The notes under the pieces: model-generated | Databases searched by the model: none | Told to the model about the DNA's origin: nothing | Seen by the model: the letters and a program-made list of their open reading frames with translations, nothing else | Assembly: GCA_029263175.1 (NCBI GenBank) | Contig: JAJCXZ010000049.1 | Coordinates: 157,506 to 221,505, forward strand | Direction of reading: 5' to 3' | DNA: 64,000 nt | From: Acidimicrobiales bacterium | Lineage (GTDB): Bacteria > Actinomycetota > Acidimicrobiia > Acidimicrobiales > Aldehydirespiratoraceae | Shown: in pieces, positions 7,365-16,296 of the stretch | Layout: each line of letters opens with the position of its first letter | Numbering within the stretch: position 1 is the first letter of the stretch | Translations under genes and position numbers: made by a program

Positions 7365-7940
7365 TTACTTCGCGGCGTGGACCTTCAGCGACAGGAATCT
7401 GATCGGAAGCACCATGAGTTCCGTCGGGCCGTGGGCAACCTCGCCTCGCAGTTGCATTGTGTCGCCGGCGCGAAGCTCGTAGCGCTTCGATCCGTAGCCG
7501 TACTCCATGGCTCCCTCGAGCATGTGAATGAACTCGACCCCACTGTGCTGGAAGAGCGGGAAGACCTCGTCGGGCTGGGTGATGGTCACGAGCACGGGTT
7601 CGATCTCTCGATGGGCGCCTCGCAGGGAGCCGAGATCGTGGTAGCTCCGCCCGGGTCCATCACCTTCATGGGAGATCTCCAGACCTCCGCCGGCGGGGAC
7701 GATGATGGCGTCGTGCTCCTCATCGAGCCCGCGAAAGAACGCGGTGAACGGCACGCCCGCGGCGTTGGCGAGGCTGGTCAGGGTGCTGAAACTGGGGGAG
7801 GTCTGGCCATTCTCGACCTTCGACAGCATGCCGATCGAGAGCCCGGCGGAGTCGGCGAACTGCTCCATCGTGACGCCGAGGTCCTGGCGGAACTCGCGGA
7901 CTCGCTCGCCGACGACTCGCGTGATCTCTTCGGGGGTCAC
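7365..7940 (-). CDS. XRE-family regulator with cupin domain
   Basis: 191 residues: an N-terminal helix-turn-helix (GVTMEQFADSAGLSIGMLSKVENGQTSPSFSTLTSLANA) and a C-terminal cupin (about residues 110-185) with FQHSGVEFIHMLEG and RAGDTMQL. Such HTH-cupin proteins often sit beside glutamylmethylamide synthetase or polyamine genes and sense a metabolite through the cupin. It starts with GTG 10 bp after the GS-like gene. The likely target is the inverted repeat GGTGAA-N5-TTCACC in the divergent promoter region at 9356-9372, which would give autoregulation plus control of the synthase genes. Confidence 0.85.
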   Translation of the reverse strand: MTPEEITRVVGERVREFRQDLGVTMEQFADSAGLSIGMLSKVENGQTSPSFSTLTSLANAAGVPFTAFFRGLDEEHDAIIVPAGGGLEISHEGDGPGRSYHDLGSLRGAHREIEPVLVTITQPDEVFPLFQHSGVEFIHMLEGAMEYGYGSKRYELRAGDTMQLRGEVAHGPTELMVLPIRFLSLKVHAAK

Positions 7941-7950
7941 CGCGGCACGT

Positions 7951-9309
7951 CTAGAAGAGGGTGAGATACTGGTCGATCTCGCCGGCGGTGACCTCATGGT
8001 GGTGTGCCAGGAACTCCGCTCGCTTCGTGGCCGCGAAGTAGTGGCTGTAGGGCCCGGTCGGCGTAGCGCCGAGTCCGTCGGCGATCACGTCGTTGCCCAC
8101 GAGATTGTCGGCAGCGTGCATGAGGGTCGGAGGCAGGGTGACGATGCCTCGGGCTGCGACCTCCGCAGCAGGCAGGGTGAAGAGGTTGGCGGTGTTGACC
8201 TCTCCGGGATCGAGCTGGTTGTCGATCCCGTCCATACCGCACGCAAGCATCGCCGCGAACATCAGGTACGGGTTGGCCGCGCCGTCGCCCAAACGAACCT
8301 CGAGACGGTCGGGCTCGGGCACACGGATCATCTGGGTGCGGTTGTTCCCACCGAACGCGGCGTAGGCGGGCGCCCAGGTTGCACCAGACGTCGGGGCGCC
8401 CACGCCCATGCGCTTGTACGAGTTGACGATCGGGCAGGCGATGGCGACCAGCGAGGTTGCGTGGGCGATCAAGCCGCCGGCGAAGTGGTATGCCATCTCG
8501 CTGAGGCCGAGTTCCTTGGAGTCGGGCTCAGCGCCGCCGATGAACAGCGGCTCGTCGGCGTCGTTCCACAAGCTGATGTGGGCATGGAGTCCGTTGCCGG
8601 CTTTGTCGGCGAACGGCTTCGGCATGAAGGTGGCGTAGCGGCCGTCACGTTGGGCCATCGTGTGGATCATGAGCCGGAAGAGGATCGTCCGGTCGGCTGT
8701 GGTCATGGCGTCGGCGTACTGCCAGTTCTGTTCGAACTGGCCGTTGGCGTCCTCATGGTCGTTGGCGTAGTTGCCCCAGCCCATGGCGTTGAGATTCTTC
8801 GAGACGCCGATGAGGTGGGGCAGCATCCGCGTCAGGCCCTTGGCGTCGTAGCAGGGGAGGACATCGGTGTCGCGTTCGTCGGCCACCGCGATGGAGCCAT
8901 CATCGTGCTTCACTACCAGCGAGTACTCGGCCTCGACGCCGGTTTTCATCACCAGCCCACGTTCGGCGAGCTTGTTCAGAGCGTTCCGCAGGATCACACG
9001 CGGGGCGTAGGGCCACAGCTCGCCCTCGACGGTGGGGTCGCACTGCATGGCGGCGACGTTGGGTTGCCATGGCATCTGGGTGTAGGTCGACGGATCGGGG
9101 ATGCAGAGCATGTCTGGGCTGGATGGGTCCTGGCCCATGGGGCCCGATGCGAAACCGGCGAACCCGGCACCGTCGGCCATCAGGCCTTCGAGCGCTTCGA
9201 CCGGCACGAGCTTGGCACACGCCCGACCGTGCATCTCCACGAACATGGCGTAGATGTATTCGACGCCGTCGTTCTCGACTCGTGCCTTGATCTCCTCGTA
9301 TGCGCCCAT
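7951..9309 (-). CDS. gmaS: gamma-glutamylmethylamide synthetase / type III-like glutamine synthetase
   Basis: ATP-dependent ligase joining glutamate to methylamine (or ammonia). The 452-residue protein is a GlnT-type GS with TGVEAEYSLVV, the glutamate-binding region GNGLHAHISLW, ACPIVNSYKRMGVG and EVRLGDGAANPY. The full ligase core is present. In Sinorhizobium the orthologous glnT stands beside glxBCD, and in methylotrophs gmaS stands beside mgsABC. Here the same three genes lie divergently 94 bp away, which favours methylamine use by the N-methylglutamate route. A GGGGGA Shine-Dalgarno precedes the ATG. Ammonia-using GS activity cannot be excluded. Confidence 0.8.
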   Translation of the reverse strand: MGAYEEIKARVENDGVEYIYAMFVEMHGRACAKLVPVEALEGLMADGAGFAGFASGPMGQDPSSPDMLCIPDPSTYTQMPWQPNVAAMQCDPTVEGELWPYAPRVILRNALNKLAERGLVMKTGVEAEYSLVVKHDDGSIAVADERDTDVLPCYDAKGLTRMLPHLIGVSKNLNAMGWGNYANDHEDANGQFEQNWQYADAMTTADRTILFRLMIHTMAQRDGRYATFMPKPFADKAGNGLHAHISLWNDADEPLFIGGAEPDSKELGLSEMAYHFAGGLIAHATSLVAIACPIVNSYKRMGVGAPTSGATWAPAYAAFGGNNRTQMIRVPEPDRLEVRLGDGAANPYLMFAAMLACGMDGIDNQLDPGEVNTANLFTLPAAEVAARGIVTLPPTLMHAADNLVGNDVIADGLGATPTGPYSHYFAATKRAEFLAHHHEVTAGEIDQYLTLF

Positions 9310-9349
9310 GAGTCCCCCGATTCAGTGTTTCTGGACGGTCAGCGTCTTT

Positions 9350-9396
9350 ACTCTAGGTGAAACTGCTTCACCAATGTCAAAACTCTCGCTACAGTG
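9350..9396. promoter_or_regulatory. divergent gmaS / mgsABC promoters with central operator
   Basis: The inverted repeat GGTGAA-ACTGC-TTCACC (9356-9372) lies between two promoters. Leftward: TTGACA (minus strand, 9375-9380) and TAGAGT (9350-9355), with a 19-bp spacer holding the repeat. Rightward: TACAGT (9391-9396), 7 nt before the ATG at 9404, with TTCACC of the repeat at the -35 position. A repressor bound here would block both. The XRE-cupin protein is the obvious candidate. Confidence 0.65.
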
Positions 9397-9403
9397 CCAC
9401 AGT

Positions 9404-10303
9404 ATGTGTGGAATCGTCGGACTGTTCTTGAAGACGGATCGCTACCGAGACCGACTCGGCGAGCTCACGGCGGTGATGCTGCACGAGATGCGGGAGCGGG
9501 GTCCTGACAGCGCCGGCTTCGCCGTCTACGACGAGGGTCGACCCGGGCGCACCCGGGTCACCGTTTTGGCCGAACGCTCGACCCCGGAGTGGGGGCAGGT
9601 CGCGGCGTCGCTCGAGGCGCAGCTCGGTGCCGCCGTCACGGTGCGATCCATCCGGGATCACGCCGTGTTCGAGACCGACGGCGATGGTCGCGCCGCTCGA
9701 CAATGGTTGATCGATCACGGTCCCGATGTCGACGTGCTCAGCTACGGCAATCAGATCGAGCTCTACAAGTCGGTGGGTGACCCTGATCTGGTGGCCATCA
9801 ACTACGACCTGGCCAGCCGCTCCGGCACCCACGCCATCGCCCACACCCGCATGGCCACCGAGTCGGCCGTCACCACCAACGGCTCACACCCGTTCGTGAC
9901 AGGTGCCGACACCTGCCTCGTGCACAACGGCTCGTTCTCCAATCACAACCAGCTGCGTGAACGCCTGGTGCAGCGCGGTGAGTCGTTCCAAACCGAGAAC
10001 GACACCGAAGTCGCCGCCGGCTATCTCTCGTGGCGCCTCCGTGAAGGCGACACCATCGAGCAGGCGCTCGAGCAGGCCCTTGTCGACCTCGACGGCTTCT
10101 ACACGCTCGCCATCGGGATCGAGAGCGGCTTCGCCATCCTGCGTGACCCGATCTCGTGCAAGCCGGCGGTGGTGGCCGAGACCGACGACTGGGTCGCGAT
10201 GTCATCGGAATACCGGGCGATTGCCCGGCTTCCGGGCGTGGAGCACGCAGAGGTCTTCGAGCCCGAGCCCTCGCGGATCTACACCTGGAGCCTCGCCTCA
10301 TGA
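9404..10303 (+). CDS. mgsA: N-methylglutamate synthase subunit A (class II glutamine amidotransferase)
   Basis: The 299-residue protein starts with MCGIVGLF, so Cys2 becomes the N-terminal nucleophile after Met removal, as in glutamine PRPP amidotransferase-type domains. Further family motifs are RERGPDSAGFAVY, HTRMATESAVTTNGSHPF and HNGSFSNH. It corresponds to GlxB/MgsA, the glutaminase part of a three-subunit glutamate-synthase-like enzyme that makes N-methylglutamate. The correct start is the ATG at 9404; a longer frame upstream would put the cysteine inside the protein. It overlaps the next gene by 4 bp. Confidence 0.85.
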   Translation: MCGIVGLFLKTDRYRDRLGELTAVMLHEMRERGPDSAGFAVYDEGRPGRTRVTVLAERSTPEWGQVAASLEAQLGAAVTVRSIRDHAVFETDGDGRAARQWLIDHGPDVDVLSYGNQIELYKSVGDPDLVAINYDLASRSGTHAIAHTRMATESAVTTNGSHPFVTGADTCLVHNGSFSNHNQLRERLVQRGESFQTENDTEVAAGYLSWRLREGDTIEQALEQALVDLDGFYTLAIGIESGFAILRDPISCKPAVVAETDDWVAMSSEYRAIARLPGVEHAEVFEPEPSRIYTWSLAS

Positions 10304-11001
10304 ACCCTGGTTCCGAGAGCACCATCCTTGACATGGAGATCACGACCCTGCGCGAGCTCAACGCCGCGCTGCATGAGGCCGACTCCGGCGACTTCGTCGT
10401 CCGCAATCCGCGTGGTGCCCATGCGGTGGCCGCCGGGATCAACTCCCCCGTGGCCGTCACTGTGGAAGGCTCCGTCGGCTACTACTGCGCCGGCATGCAC
10501 CAGGTCGGTCGCGTGCTGGTTCACGGCAACGCCAGCACCGGACTGGCCGAGAACATCATGTCCGGCGAAGTCCGAATCACCGGCAGCGCCACCATGTCGG
10601 CCGGTGCGACCGGTCACGGCGGGCTGCTCGTGATCGAGGGCAACTCGGGTGCGCGCTGCGGGATCTCGATGAAGGGCGTCGACATCGTGGTGGGCGGCAA
10701 CGTCGGCCACATGAGCGCCTTCATGGCCCAGGCCGGCTCACTTGTCGTTCTCGGCGACGCCGCCGACGATCTCGGTGACTCGATCTATGAGGCGCAGGTG
10801 TTCGTGCGCGGCGATGTGGCCTCGCTCGGCGCCGACTGCATCGAGAAGGAAGTGCGTCCCGAACACATCGAGATTGTCACCGGCTTGCTGGCCGCCTCGT
10901 CGATGCAGGCCGATCCTGCCGACTTCCGGCGCTACGGCTCGGCTCGTCAGCTCTACAACTTCCACGTGGACGATATTGATGCCGAGGTGGCAGCCCGATG
11001 A
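10300..11001 (+). CDS. mgsB: N-methylglutamate synthase subunit B (GltB C-terminal GXGXG domain)
   Basis: 233 residues forming a right-handed beta-helix like the C-terminal domain of the glutamate synthase large subunit: repeated Gly-rich turns such as VLVHGNASTGLAENIMSGEV, GGLLVIEGNSGARCGISMKG and VVGGNVGHMSAFMAQAG. The domain has a structural role linking the amidotransferase and FMN parts. It matches GlxC/MgsB. The ATG at 10300 overlaps mgsA by 4 bp, and its stop overlaps mgsC by 4 bp, so the three subunits are translationally coupled. A longer open frame upstream is an out-of-phase shadow of mgsA. Confidence 0.85.
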   Translation: MNPGSESTILDMEITTLRELNAALHEADSGDFVVRNPRGAHAVAAGINSPVAVTVEGSVGYYCAGMHQVGRVLVHGNASTGLAENIMSGEVRITGSATMSAGATGHGGLLVIEGNSGARCGISMKGVDIVVGGNVGHMSAFMAQAGSLVVLGDAADDLGDSIYEAQVFVRGDVASLGADCIEKEVRPEHIEIVTGLLAASSMQADPADFRRYGSARQLYNFHVDDIDAEVAAR

Positions 11002-12299
11002 GCAACGAGTCACACACGTTCGATCGCAGTGTCATCGCCGAGATCCACCGAGCCGCGAACACCGGCATCTATCGGATCCGCGGATTCGGGGCCAAGCGCA
11101 AACTCCCGACGCTCGACGAGCTCGTCTTCCTCGGTGCCTCGATGTCGCGCTACCCGCTCGAGGGCTACCGCGAGGCCTGCGGCACCGATGTGGTCATCGG
11201 TGAAGGTCGCGCCGAGCGCCCGGTGCGGCTCGACATCCCGATCACCATCGCAGGAATGAGTTTCGGGTCGCTGTCGGCGCAGGCCAAGGAAGCGCTCGGC
11301 CGCGGGGCGAACGCGGCGGGAACTTCGACGACCACCGGTGATGGGGGCATGACCGCCGAGGAGCGCGAGCACTCATCCACACTCGTCTACCAATACCTTC
11401 CCTCGCGTTACGGCATGAACCCGGACGATCTCCGCAAGGCCGATGCCATCGAAGTCGTGGTCGGGCAGGGCGCCAAGCCCGGTGGCGGCGGAATGCTTCT
11501 CGGTCAGAAGATCACCGAGCGCGTCGGCAAGATGCGTACGTTGCCCGAGGGCATCGATCAGCGTTCGGCGTGTCGGCACCCGGACTGGACCGGCCCCGAC
11601 GATCTCGAGATCAAGATCATCGAACTCCGCGAGATCACCGGTTGGCAGGTGCCCGTGTACGTGAAGGTCGGGGCCGCTCGCCCGTACTACGACACCGCAC
11701 TCGCGGTGAAGGCCGGCGCCGACGCGATTGTCGTGGATGGCATGCAGGGCGGTACAGCGGCCACGCAGGACGTCTTCATCGAGCATGTCGGCATCCCGAC
11801 GATCGCGGCCATTCCCGAAGCCGTTCGTGCGCTCAAGGAGCTCGGCGTGCACCGTGAGGTGAAGCTGATTGCGGCCGGCGGTATTCGGACGGGCGCCGAT
11901 GTCGGCAAGGCCATCGCTCTCGGTGCCGATGCCGTCTCGATCGGCACCGCTGCACTGATCGCCATCGGTGACCAGAATCCAGCACTCGAAGCCGAGTACC
12001 AGGCGCTCGGCACATCGGCCGGATCGTGGGAGGACTACCAGGCCGGCACTGATCCTGCCGGCATCACGACCCAGGACCCGGCGCTCGCCGGTCGCCTCGA
12101 CCCGGTGATCGCCGGTCGTCGTCTCGCCAACTATCTTCAGGTGCTCACGCTCGAGGTGCAGACGCTGGCCCGTGCCAACGGCAAATCCCACGTGCACAAC
12201 CTGGAGCCCGAAGATCTCGCCGCGCTGACGGTCGAGGCTGCCGCCATGGCCAAGGTGCCGTTGGCCGGCACGAACTGGATACCCGGCGTCACGGGCTGA
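10998..12299 (+). CDS. mgsC: N-methylglutamate synthase subunit C (FMN-binding glutamate synthase domain)
   Basis: The 433-residue protein is the (beta/alpha)8 FMN domain of glutamate synthase: ITIAGMSFGSLSAQAKEALGRGA, VVGQGAKPGGGGMLLGQKI, DAIVVDGMQGGTAATQD, LIAAGGIRTGADVGKAIALGADAVSIGTAALIAIG. It would reduce the iminoglutarate formed with methylamine or ammonia released by the A subunit. It corresponds to GlxD/MgsC. Unlike full GltB it is free-standing, the normal state in this enzyme type. The gene ends 11 bp inside the convergent MFS gene. Confidence 0.85.
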   Translation: MSNESHTFDRSVIAEIHRAANTGIYRIRGFGAKRKLPTLDELVFLGASMSRYPLEGYREACGTDVVIGEGRAERPVRLDIPITIAGMSFGSLSAQAKEALGRGANAAGTSTTTGDGGMTAEEREHSSTLVYQYLPSRYGMNPDDLRKADAIEVVVGQGAKPGGGGMLLGQKITERVGKMRTLPEGIDQRSACRHPDWTGPDDLEIKIIELREITGWQVPVYVKVGAARPYYDTALAVKAGADAIVVDGMQGGTAATQDVFIEHVGIPTIAAIPEAVRALKELGVHREVKLIAAGGIRTGADVGKAIALGADAVSIGTAALIAIGDQNPALEAEYQALGTSAGSWEDYQAGTDPAGITTQDPALAGRLDPVIAGRRLANYLQVLTLEVQTLARANGKSHVHNLEPEDLAALTVEAAAMAKVPLAGTNWIPGVTG

Positions 12300-13473
12300 T
12301 GGCAGGTCGGGTGCCTCGGAATCGGAGTGCACCGAGCATCACGACGGAGAAACTGAAGAGTCCGGTGGCGAGCCATGCAACCCCTTCCCCGTACCGGTCA
12401 AAGAGCAAGGCGGCCGGAAGCGCGGTGAGGGCAGCACCGAGAACTTCGATCGCGCCCATCAAGCCGAGTGCGGCGGCCTGACGGTCTTCGGGCACCGAGC
12501 GGGAGACGGCGACCTGGGCGGCGGTGAAGCCATAAGCATCGGAGACACCGAAGAAGAGCATCATCACGGCCGGCCAGAACAGACCGGGCACGAGACCGAG
12601 GAAGCTGCACGCCAGTGAGACGAGTCCGGTGCCTATCACCGCGACCTTTGGCGGCCCAACCCGGTCGGCAAAGCGACCGGCTCGCCGAGACAGGAGGAGA
12701 ACCGGGAGTGAAATCAGCGTGAATGTGATCCCGACCTCCAGCGCCCCACCACCTCGATTCTGATACATGCCAGGGAGTACGGACTCCCAGGCTCCGATGA
12801 TCGCGAAGTAGCCGCCGACGACCAGCAACGCTCCCTGTAGCCGGCGGGTGCGAAGAAGCGTGAGGGCCGACCGACCGCTGGTGTCGATTGCCCCGGCGTC
12901 CGCGGGAAGCCGAAGCACGAACGGGAGGAAGAGCACCATGCCGCCGGCAAAGGCGAAGAAGGGAGCGCGCACGCCGAAGGCTTCTGCGAGGCCGGCCGCC
13001 ACGATCGGTCCGGCGAGGAAACCGCCAACCTCACCCACGATGAGGCGGCCCAGGTTTTCGCCCACCTTCTTCGGGTCGAGCACGGTGGCGGCCCGCCTGA
13101 GTCCAGGCAGTGCGAGTCCCCCGGCGAATCCCAGCATGCCCCGGGCGATGAACCACCACGTCATCTCGTCGACCAGTCCCATGATCAGGAGGGAGACCGC
13201 TGAGAGGGCGACGCCAACGCTCGCCATGAGTCGCCCGTGGCCGCGATCGGCATAGCGGGCGAGTGTTATCTGGGAGATGAACGCCGCCGCGAAGCCGGCG
13301 GTGACGATGATGCCGATCTCGGAATCGCGGAAACCGAGCTCGTCGCGCAATTCCCCGAGCACCGCGACAATGCCCGCGATCGATGCCGAGATGACCCCCA
13401 TGACGATCTGGAACGGGAGAAGGCTCGGGGTCGATTTGCGCTCAGCTGATGCGGGCTCGCCGCGATCGATCAT
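12289..13473 (-). CDS. MFS transporter
   Basis: A 394-residue protein with about 12 hydrophobic helices. It includes the MFS loop motif after helix 2 (RYADRGHGRLMA) and a second copy after helix 8 (RRAGRFADRVGPPK). The start is placed at the ATG at 13473 because the helices begin soon after; upstream codons in frame are Arg/Ser-rich and overlap the thiolase gene. It lies 7 bp downstream of the thiolase gene and probably belongs to the same operon as a substrate importer or exporter. The substrate cannot be read from sequence. Confidence 0.82.
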   Translation of the reverse strand: MIDRGEPASAERKSTPSLLPFQIVMGVISASIAGIVAVLGELRDELGFRDSEIGIIVTAGFAAAFISQITLARYADRGHGRLMASVGVALSAVSLLIMGLVDEMTWWFIARGMLGFAGGLALPGLRRAATVLDPKKVGENLGRLIVGEVGGFLAGPIVAAGLAEAFGVRAPFFAFAGGMVLFLPFVLRLPADAGAIDTSGRSALTLLRTRRLQGALLVVGGYFAIIGAWESVLPGMYQNRGGGALEVGITFTLISLPVLLLSRRAGRFADRVGPPKVAVIGTGLVSLACSFLGLVPGLFWPAVMMLFFGVSDAYGFTAAQVAVSRSVPEDRQAAALGLMGAIEVLGAALTALPAALLFDRYGEGVAWLATGLFSFSVVMLGALRFRGTRPAISP

Positions 13474-13480
13474 GCGCCGC

Positions 13481-14740
13481 CTAGTCGACCGATTCGACGA
13501 TGAAGCTCGCAGTTGTTGCCGTGCTGCCGCCGATGTTGAGCGTGGCCGCACGACGGGCACCCGCGACCTGGTAGTCGCCGGCGGTACCGGTGACCTGCTT
13601 CAACGCGTCGACGAGCATCCGAGCACCGGTGGCGCCGACGGGGTGGCCGCCGCCGATGAGTCCGCCGCTGGGGTTGACCGGGATCGACCCGTCGCGCTCG
13701 AGACGACCGTCCTCAACGGCCTTCCAGCTCTCGCCGGGAGCGGTGATGCCGAAGTGATCGATGGCCATGTATTCCGACGGCGTTTGGCAGTCGTGCGTTT
13801 CGATCAGGTCGATGTCGCCGACCCCGCTGATCCCGGCCCGGGCCATGGCGTCGGTGATCGCCTCGCGAACGTGGGGCATCACATACTCGCTGTCGCTCCC
13901 CCGATCGAACTTCTGGCTGATGGGCAGCCCCACGGTGCGATGGCCCCAACCCGCGATCTTCGCCTTCCCTCTTCCAATGCCACCGCGTCCTCTTCCAACG
14001 CTGCCGCGCTCGGCCAGCCAGCGGTCGGACACCAGCACCACGCCGGCGGCGCCATCGGTGATCTGGGTGACGTCGTTGCGGCGGAGACGGCCGTACACAA
14101 CCGGGTTCGCATGGTCGTCGGCCGCGAACGACTCGGGCGTGTACTTCCACAGTCGGGTCTGGGCGTTGGGGTTGTCTTGGGCATTGCGGAGGTTGATCTC
14201 GCCGATCGCCCGGAGGTGTTCCTCGTCCACGCCGAACCGACGGTCGTACTCATCGGCGATGCGGTCGAAGCAGTACGGCCAGAAGAACTCGACGCCGTCG
14301 GTTTCATGGCCGACCCACGCCGCCGCATTCTGCACGGCTGCCGCCTGCGCCCCGGGCATGTTCTTCTCCTGCTCGACGCCGATCACCAGCACGCAGTCGT
14401 AGCGGCCCGACTCGATCTCGGCCATCGCCGAAAGGGTGGCCATGGAGGCCGACGCACACGCAGCCTCGTGGCGCATGCTCGGGACGCCCCACAGTTCGGG
14501 GATCACCGTGGCAGGCATTGCGCCCATGTGACCCTGGCCGTTGTACAGCTGCCCGAACGCGTTGCCCACATGGATCGACTCGATGGCCTCAGGCCCGATG
14601 CCGGCATCGTCGAGGGTGGCCTCGATTGTCCGCTTGGTGAGGTCGGCGACGTCCTCGTCCTGCTTGGCGATGTTCTGGGCGAAATCGGTCTGGTGACCAC
14701 CGAGAATGGTGACGCTGCTGTTCGAGGGGGACTGGCTCAT
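13481..14740 (-). CDS. thiolase (SCP2/lipid-transfer type acetyl-CoA acetyltransferase)
   Basis: The 419-residue protein has the nucleophile Cys95 in HEAACASASMA and the C-terminal segment NPSGGLIGGGHPVGATGARM with the catalytic His. The arrangement is that of SCPx-type thiolases, which cleave CoA-linked 3-oxoacyl chains, often branched or terpenoid. The start overlaps the acyl-CoA ligase stop by 4 bp. A short tandem duplication in the middle (13968-14009) encodes GSVGRGR and GGIGRGK. The operon context suggests chain shortening after CoA activation by the ligase. Confidence 0.85.
   Translation of the reverse strand: MSQSPSNSSVTILGGHQTDFAQNIAKQDEDVADLTKRTIEATLDDAGIGPEAIESIHVGNAFGQLYNGQGHMGAMPATVIPELWGVPSMRHEAACASASMATLSAMAEIESGRYDCVLVIGVEQEKNMPGAQAAAVQNAAAWVGHETDGVEFFWPYCFDRIADEYDRRFGVDEEHLRAIGEINLRNAQDNPNAQTRLWKYTPESFAADDHANPVVYGRLRRNDVTQITDGAAGVVLVSDRWLAERGSVGRGRGGIGRGKAKIAGWGHRTVGLPISQKFDRGSDSEYVMPHVREAITDAMARAGISGVGDIDLIETHDCQTPSEYMAIDHFGITAPGESWKAVEDGRLERDGSIPVNPSGGLIGGGHPVGATGARMLVDALKQVTGTAGDYQVAGARRAATLNIGGSTATTASFIVESVD
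13968..14009. repeat. two 21-bp tandem repeats in the thiolase gene
   Basis: Two adjacent 21-bp units differ at four positions, all transitions. They add a Gly/Arg-rich heptad pair to the protein (GSVGRGR, GGIGRGK), probably in a surface loop. Confidence 0.7.
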
Positions 14741-16296
14741 GAGTGGCTCCAGAGTTCGCGGAGTTCGGGTTTCACGACCTTGCCCACCGGATTACGGGGA
14801 AGGACGTCGATCAGTTCGAGGCGTTCGGGGTGCTTGTAGCTCGCCACTTCATGCTCGCGCATGATCGCGGTGATCTCTGCGAGCGTGGGTTGCGCATCGG
14901 GCGCCGCCACGGCAAAGATGCCGAGCTTCTCGCCGAGATCGTGATCGGGGTAGCCGATCGCGGCGCACTCGACGATGCCGGGATGGCCGCTCACGATGGC
15001 CTCGACCTCGGCGGCCGAAATGTTCATGCCGCCACGGATGATGATGTCTTTCGCTCGGTCGACGAACTGGAGCAGACGGGGCGGGCGGTCATCACCCGTC
15101 AGCTGGAAGAGGTCGCCGGTGCGGTAGTAGCCCTCGTCGTCGAACTCTTCGCCCGTGGAGCCGATGTAGCCGTCGAACACGGTGATGCCGCGGAAGCGAA
15201 GTTCGCCGGTCTGGCCGACCTCGTTGATCACCTCGCCAGTCTCGAGATCGACGAGCCGAACCTCGACCCCCTCGCGCTCGGGCACGGGGAAGAAGCGGGC
15301 CCGTTCGGTGGGGTCGGGCACCTTCGCCATCGTGGACAGCAAGGCGGCCCCTTCGTTGGAGCCAAAAACATTGATGATCTCGATGTCTCGGTTCTGCCAG
15401 CCCGCGACCATCCACGGATCGAGGGGCGCCGAGCCCGATGAGATGGCGCGGATGTTGGACAGGTCGAGCGAGTCGAGCAGCGCGTCGTTGCCGAGCAACA
15501 TGTTCAGTGCCGCTGGCGGCACGACGGTGTACGAGATCTTCTCGCTCTGCAGTTGGCCGAGGAAGACCTGCAGGTCGAGCGGGTGGTGCATCGCCATGAA
15601 CGCACCGGACTCGACCCAGGGCACGAGCATCCCGCCAATACCCGCCATGTTGACCACCGGGAACGGACACAAGATCTGATCGTCAGCAGTGATCCCGAGC
15701 TCTGCCACCTGAAACGCGGACGACGCCATCCACTGCGCATGTGTCCTCGGCACCCCCTTGGGCGTGCCGGTCGTCCCCGACGTCCAGCAAATCGTGGCCC
15801 GAGATGCCGCGTTTGCTCCGAGGTGTGCTGCATCCGGGTGGCCCCCGGCCCTGAGGTCGGCGATATCGACGACGTCGACGCCGTAGCTCTCGAAGGCCGT
15901 TCGGCAGCTGTCGACCTGATCGGGCCGGTCAGGTCGATCGGCGGTGATCATCAGGTGGAACTTGGCGGTCTCGACCCCGTGGTGGAGTTCGTGGCTTCGG
16001 TGTTGAACGGGGAAAGGAACCGCCACCGCGCCGAGGCGGAAGCAGGCGAGGATCAGAATCGGGAGCTCCACCACGTTGGGAAGCTGCATGGCGACCGGCG
16101 TCCCCGGGCCGACGTCTTGTGCTGCAAGCGCTGCAGCCATGGCGTCGATCTCGGCATCGACCTCGGACCACGTGAGCCCGCGGGGCTCACCGCCGAGGAT
16201 GTCGGCTCGGTTGGGCGCATCAGCCAGAGCGGGGAAGTCGGCTCGCGCGGCGACGGATCGCCGAACGAGTTCGTCGATGGTCTGTGGCTCGGTCAT
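14737..16296 (-). CDS. AMP-forming acyl-CoA synthetase/ligase
   Basis: The 519-residue enzyme of the ANL family would activate a carboxylic acid as CoA thioester. Motifs in order: TICWTSGTTGTPKGVPRTH (P-loop), INVFGSNEGA, YYRTGDLFQ, DRAKDIIIRGGMNISAAEVE, and the C-terminal Lys segment NPVGKVVK. The ATG at 16296 overlaps the TetR stop by 4 bp. A longer frame upstream runs through the TetR gene and was rejected. Plus-strand positions 15803-15834 contain a 24-nt sequence identical to the hairpin after the carotenoid oxygenase gene, encoding DAAHLGANAAS shortly before the P-loop. Confidence 0.87.
   Translation of the reverse strand: MTEPQTIDELVRRSVAARADFPALADAPNRADILGGEPRGLTWSEVDAEIDAMAAALAAQDVGPGTPVAMQLPNVVELPILILACFRLGAVAVPFPVQHRSHELHHGVETAKFHLMITADRPDRPDQVDSCRTAFESYGVDVVDIADLRAGGHPDAAHLGANAASRATICWTSGTTGTPKGVPRTHAQWMASSAFQVAELGITADDQILCPFPVVNMAGIGGMLVPWVESGAFMAMHHPLDLQVFLGQLQSEKISYTVVPPAALNMLLGNDALLDSLDLSNIRAISSGSAPLDPWMVAGWQNRDIEIINVFGSNEGAALLSTMAKVPDPTERARFFPVPEREGVEVRLVDLETGEVINEVGQTGELRFRGITVFDGYIGSTGEEFDDEGYYRTGDLFQLTGDDRPPRLLQFVDRAKDIIIRGGMNISAAEVEAIVSGHPGIVECAAIGYPDHDLGEKLGIFAVAAPDAQPTLAEITAIMREHEVASYKHPERLELIDVLPRNPVGKVVKPELRELWSHS
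15803..15834 (-). repeat. copy 1 of a hairpin repeat, inside the acyl-CoA ligase gene
   Basis: On the minus strand GATGCAGC and GCGGCATC (7 of 8 pairs) flank the 16-nt loop ACACCTCGGAGCAAAC. The loop and inner stem are identical to copy 2 at 18449-18484, 24 nt in a row. Here it is in frame in a coding sequence. Confidence 0.7.

Noticed and set aside
7702..9360. Plus-strand open frame of 552 codons opposite gmaS and the regulator
   Set aside because: Shadow of the real minus-strand genes.
13277..14839. Plus-strand open frame of 520 codons opposite the MFS and thiolase genes
   Set aside because: Shadow frame with no motifs, covering parts of two real genes.
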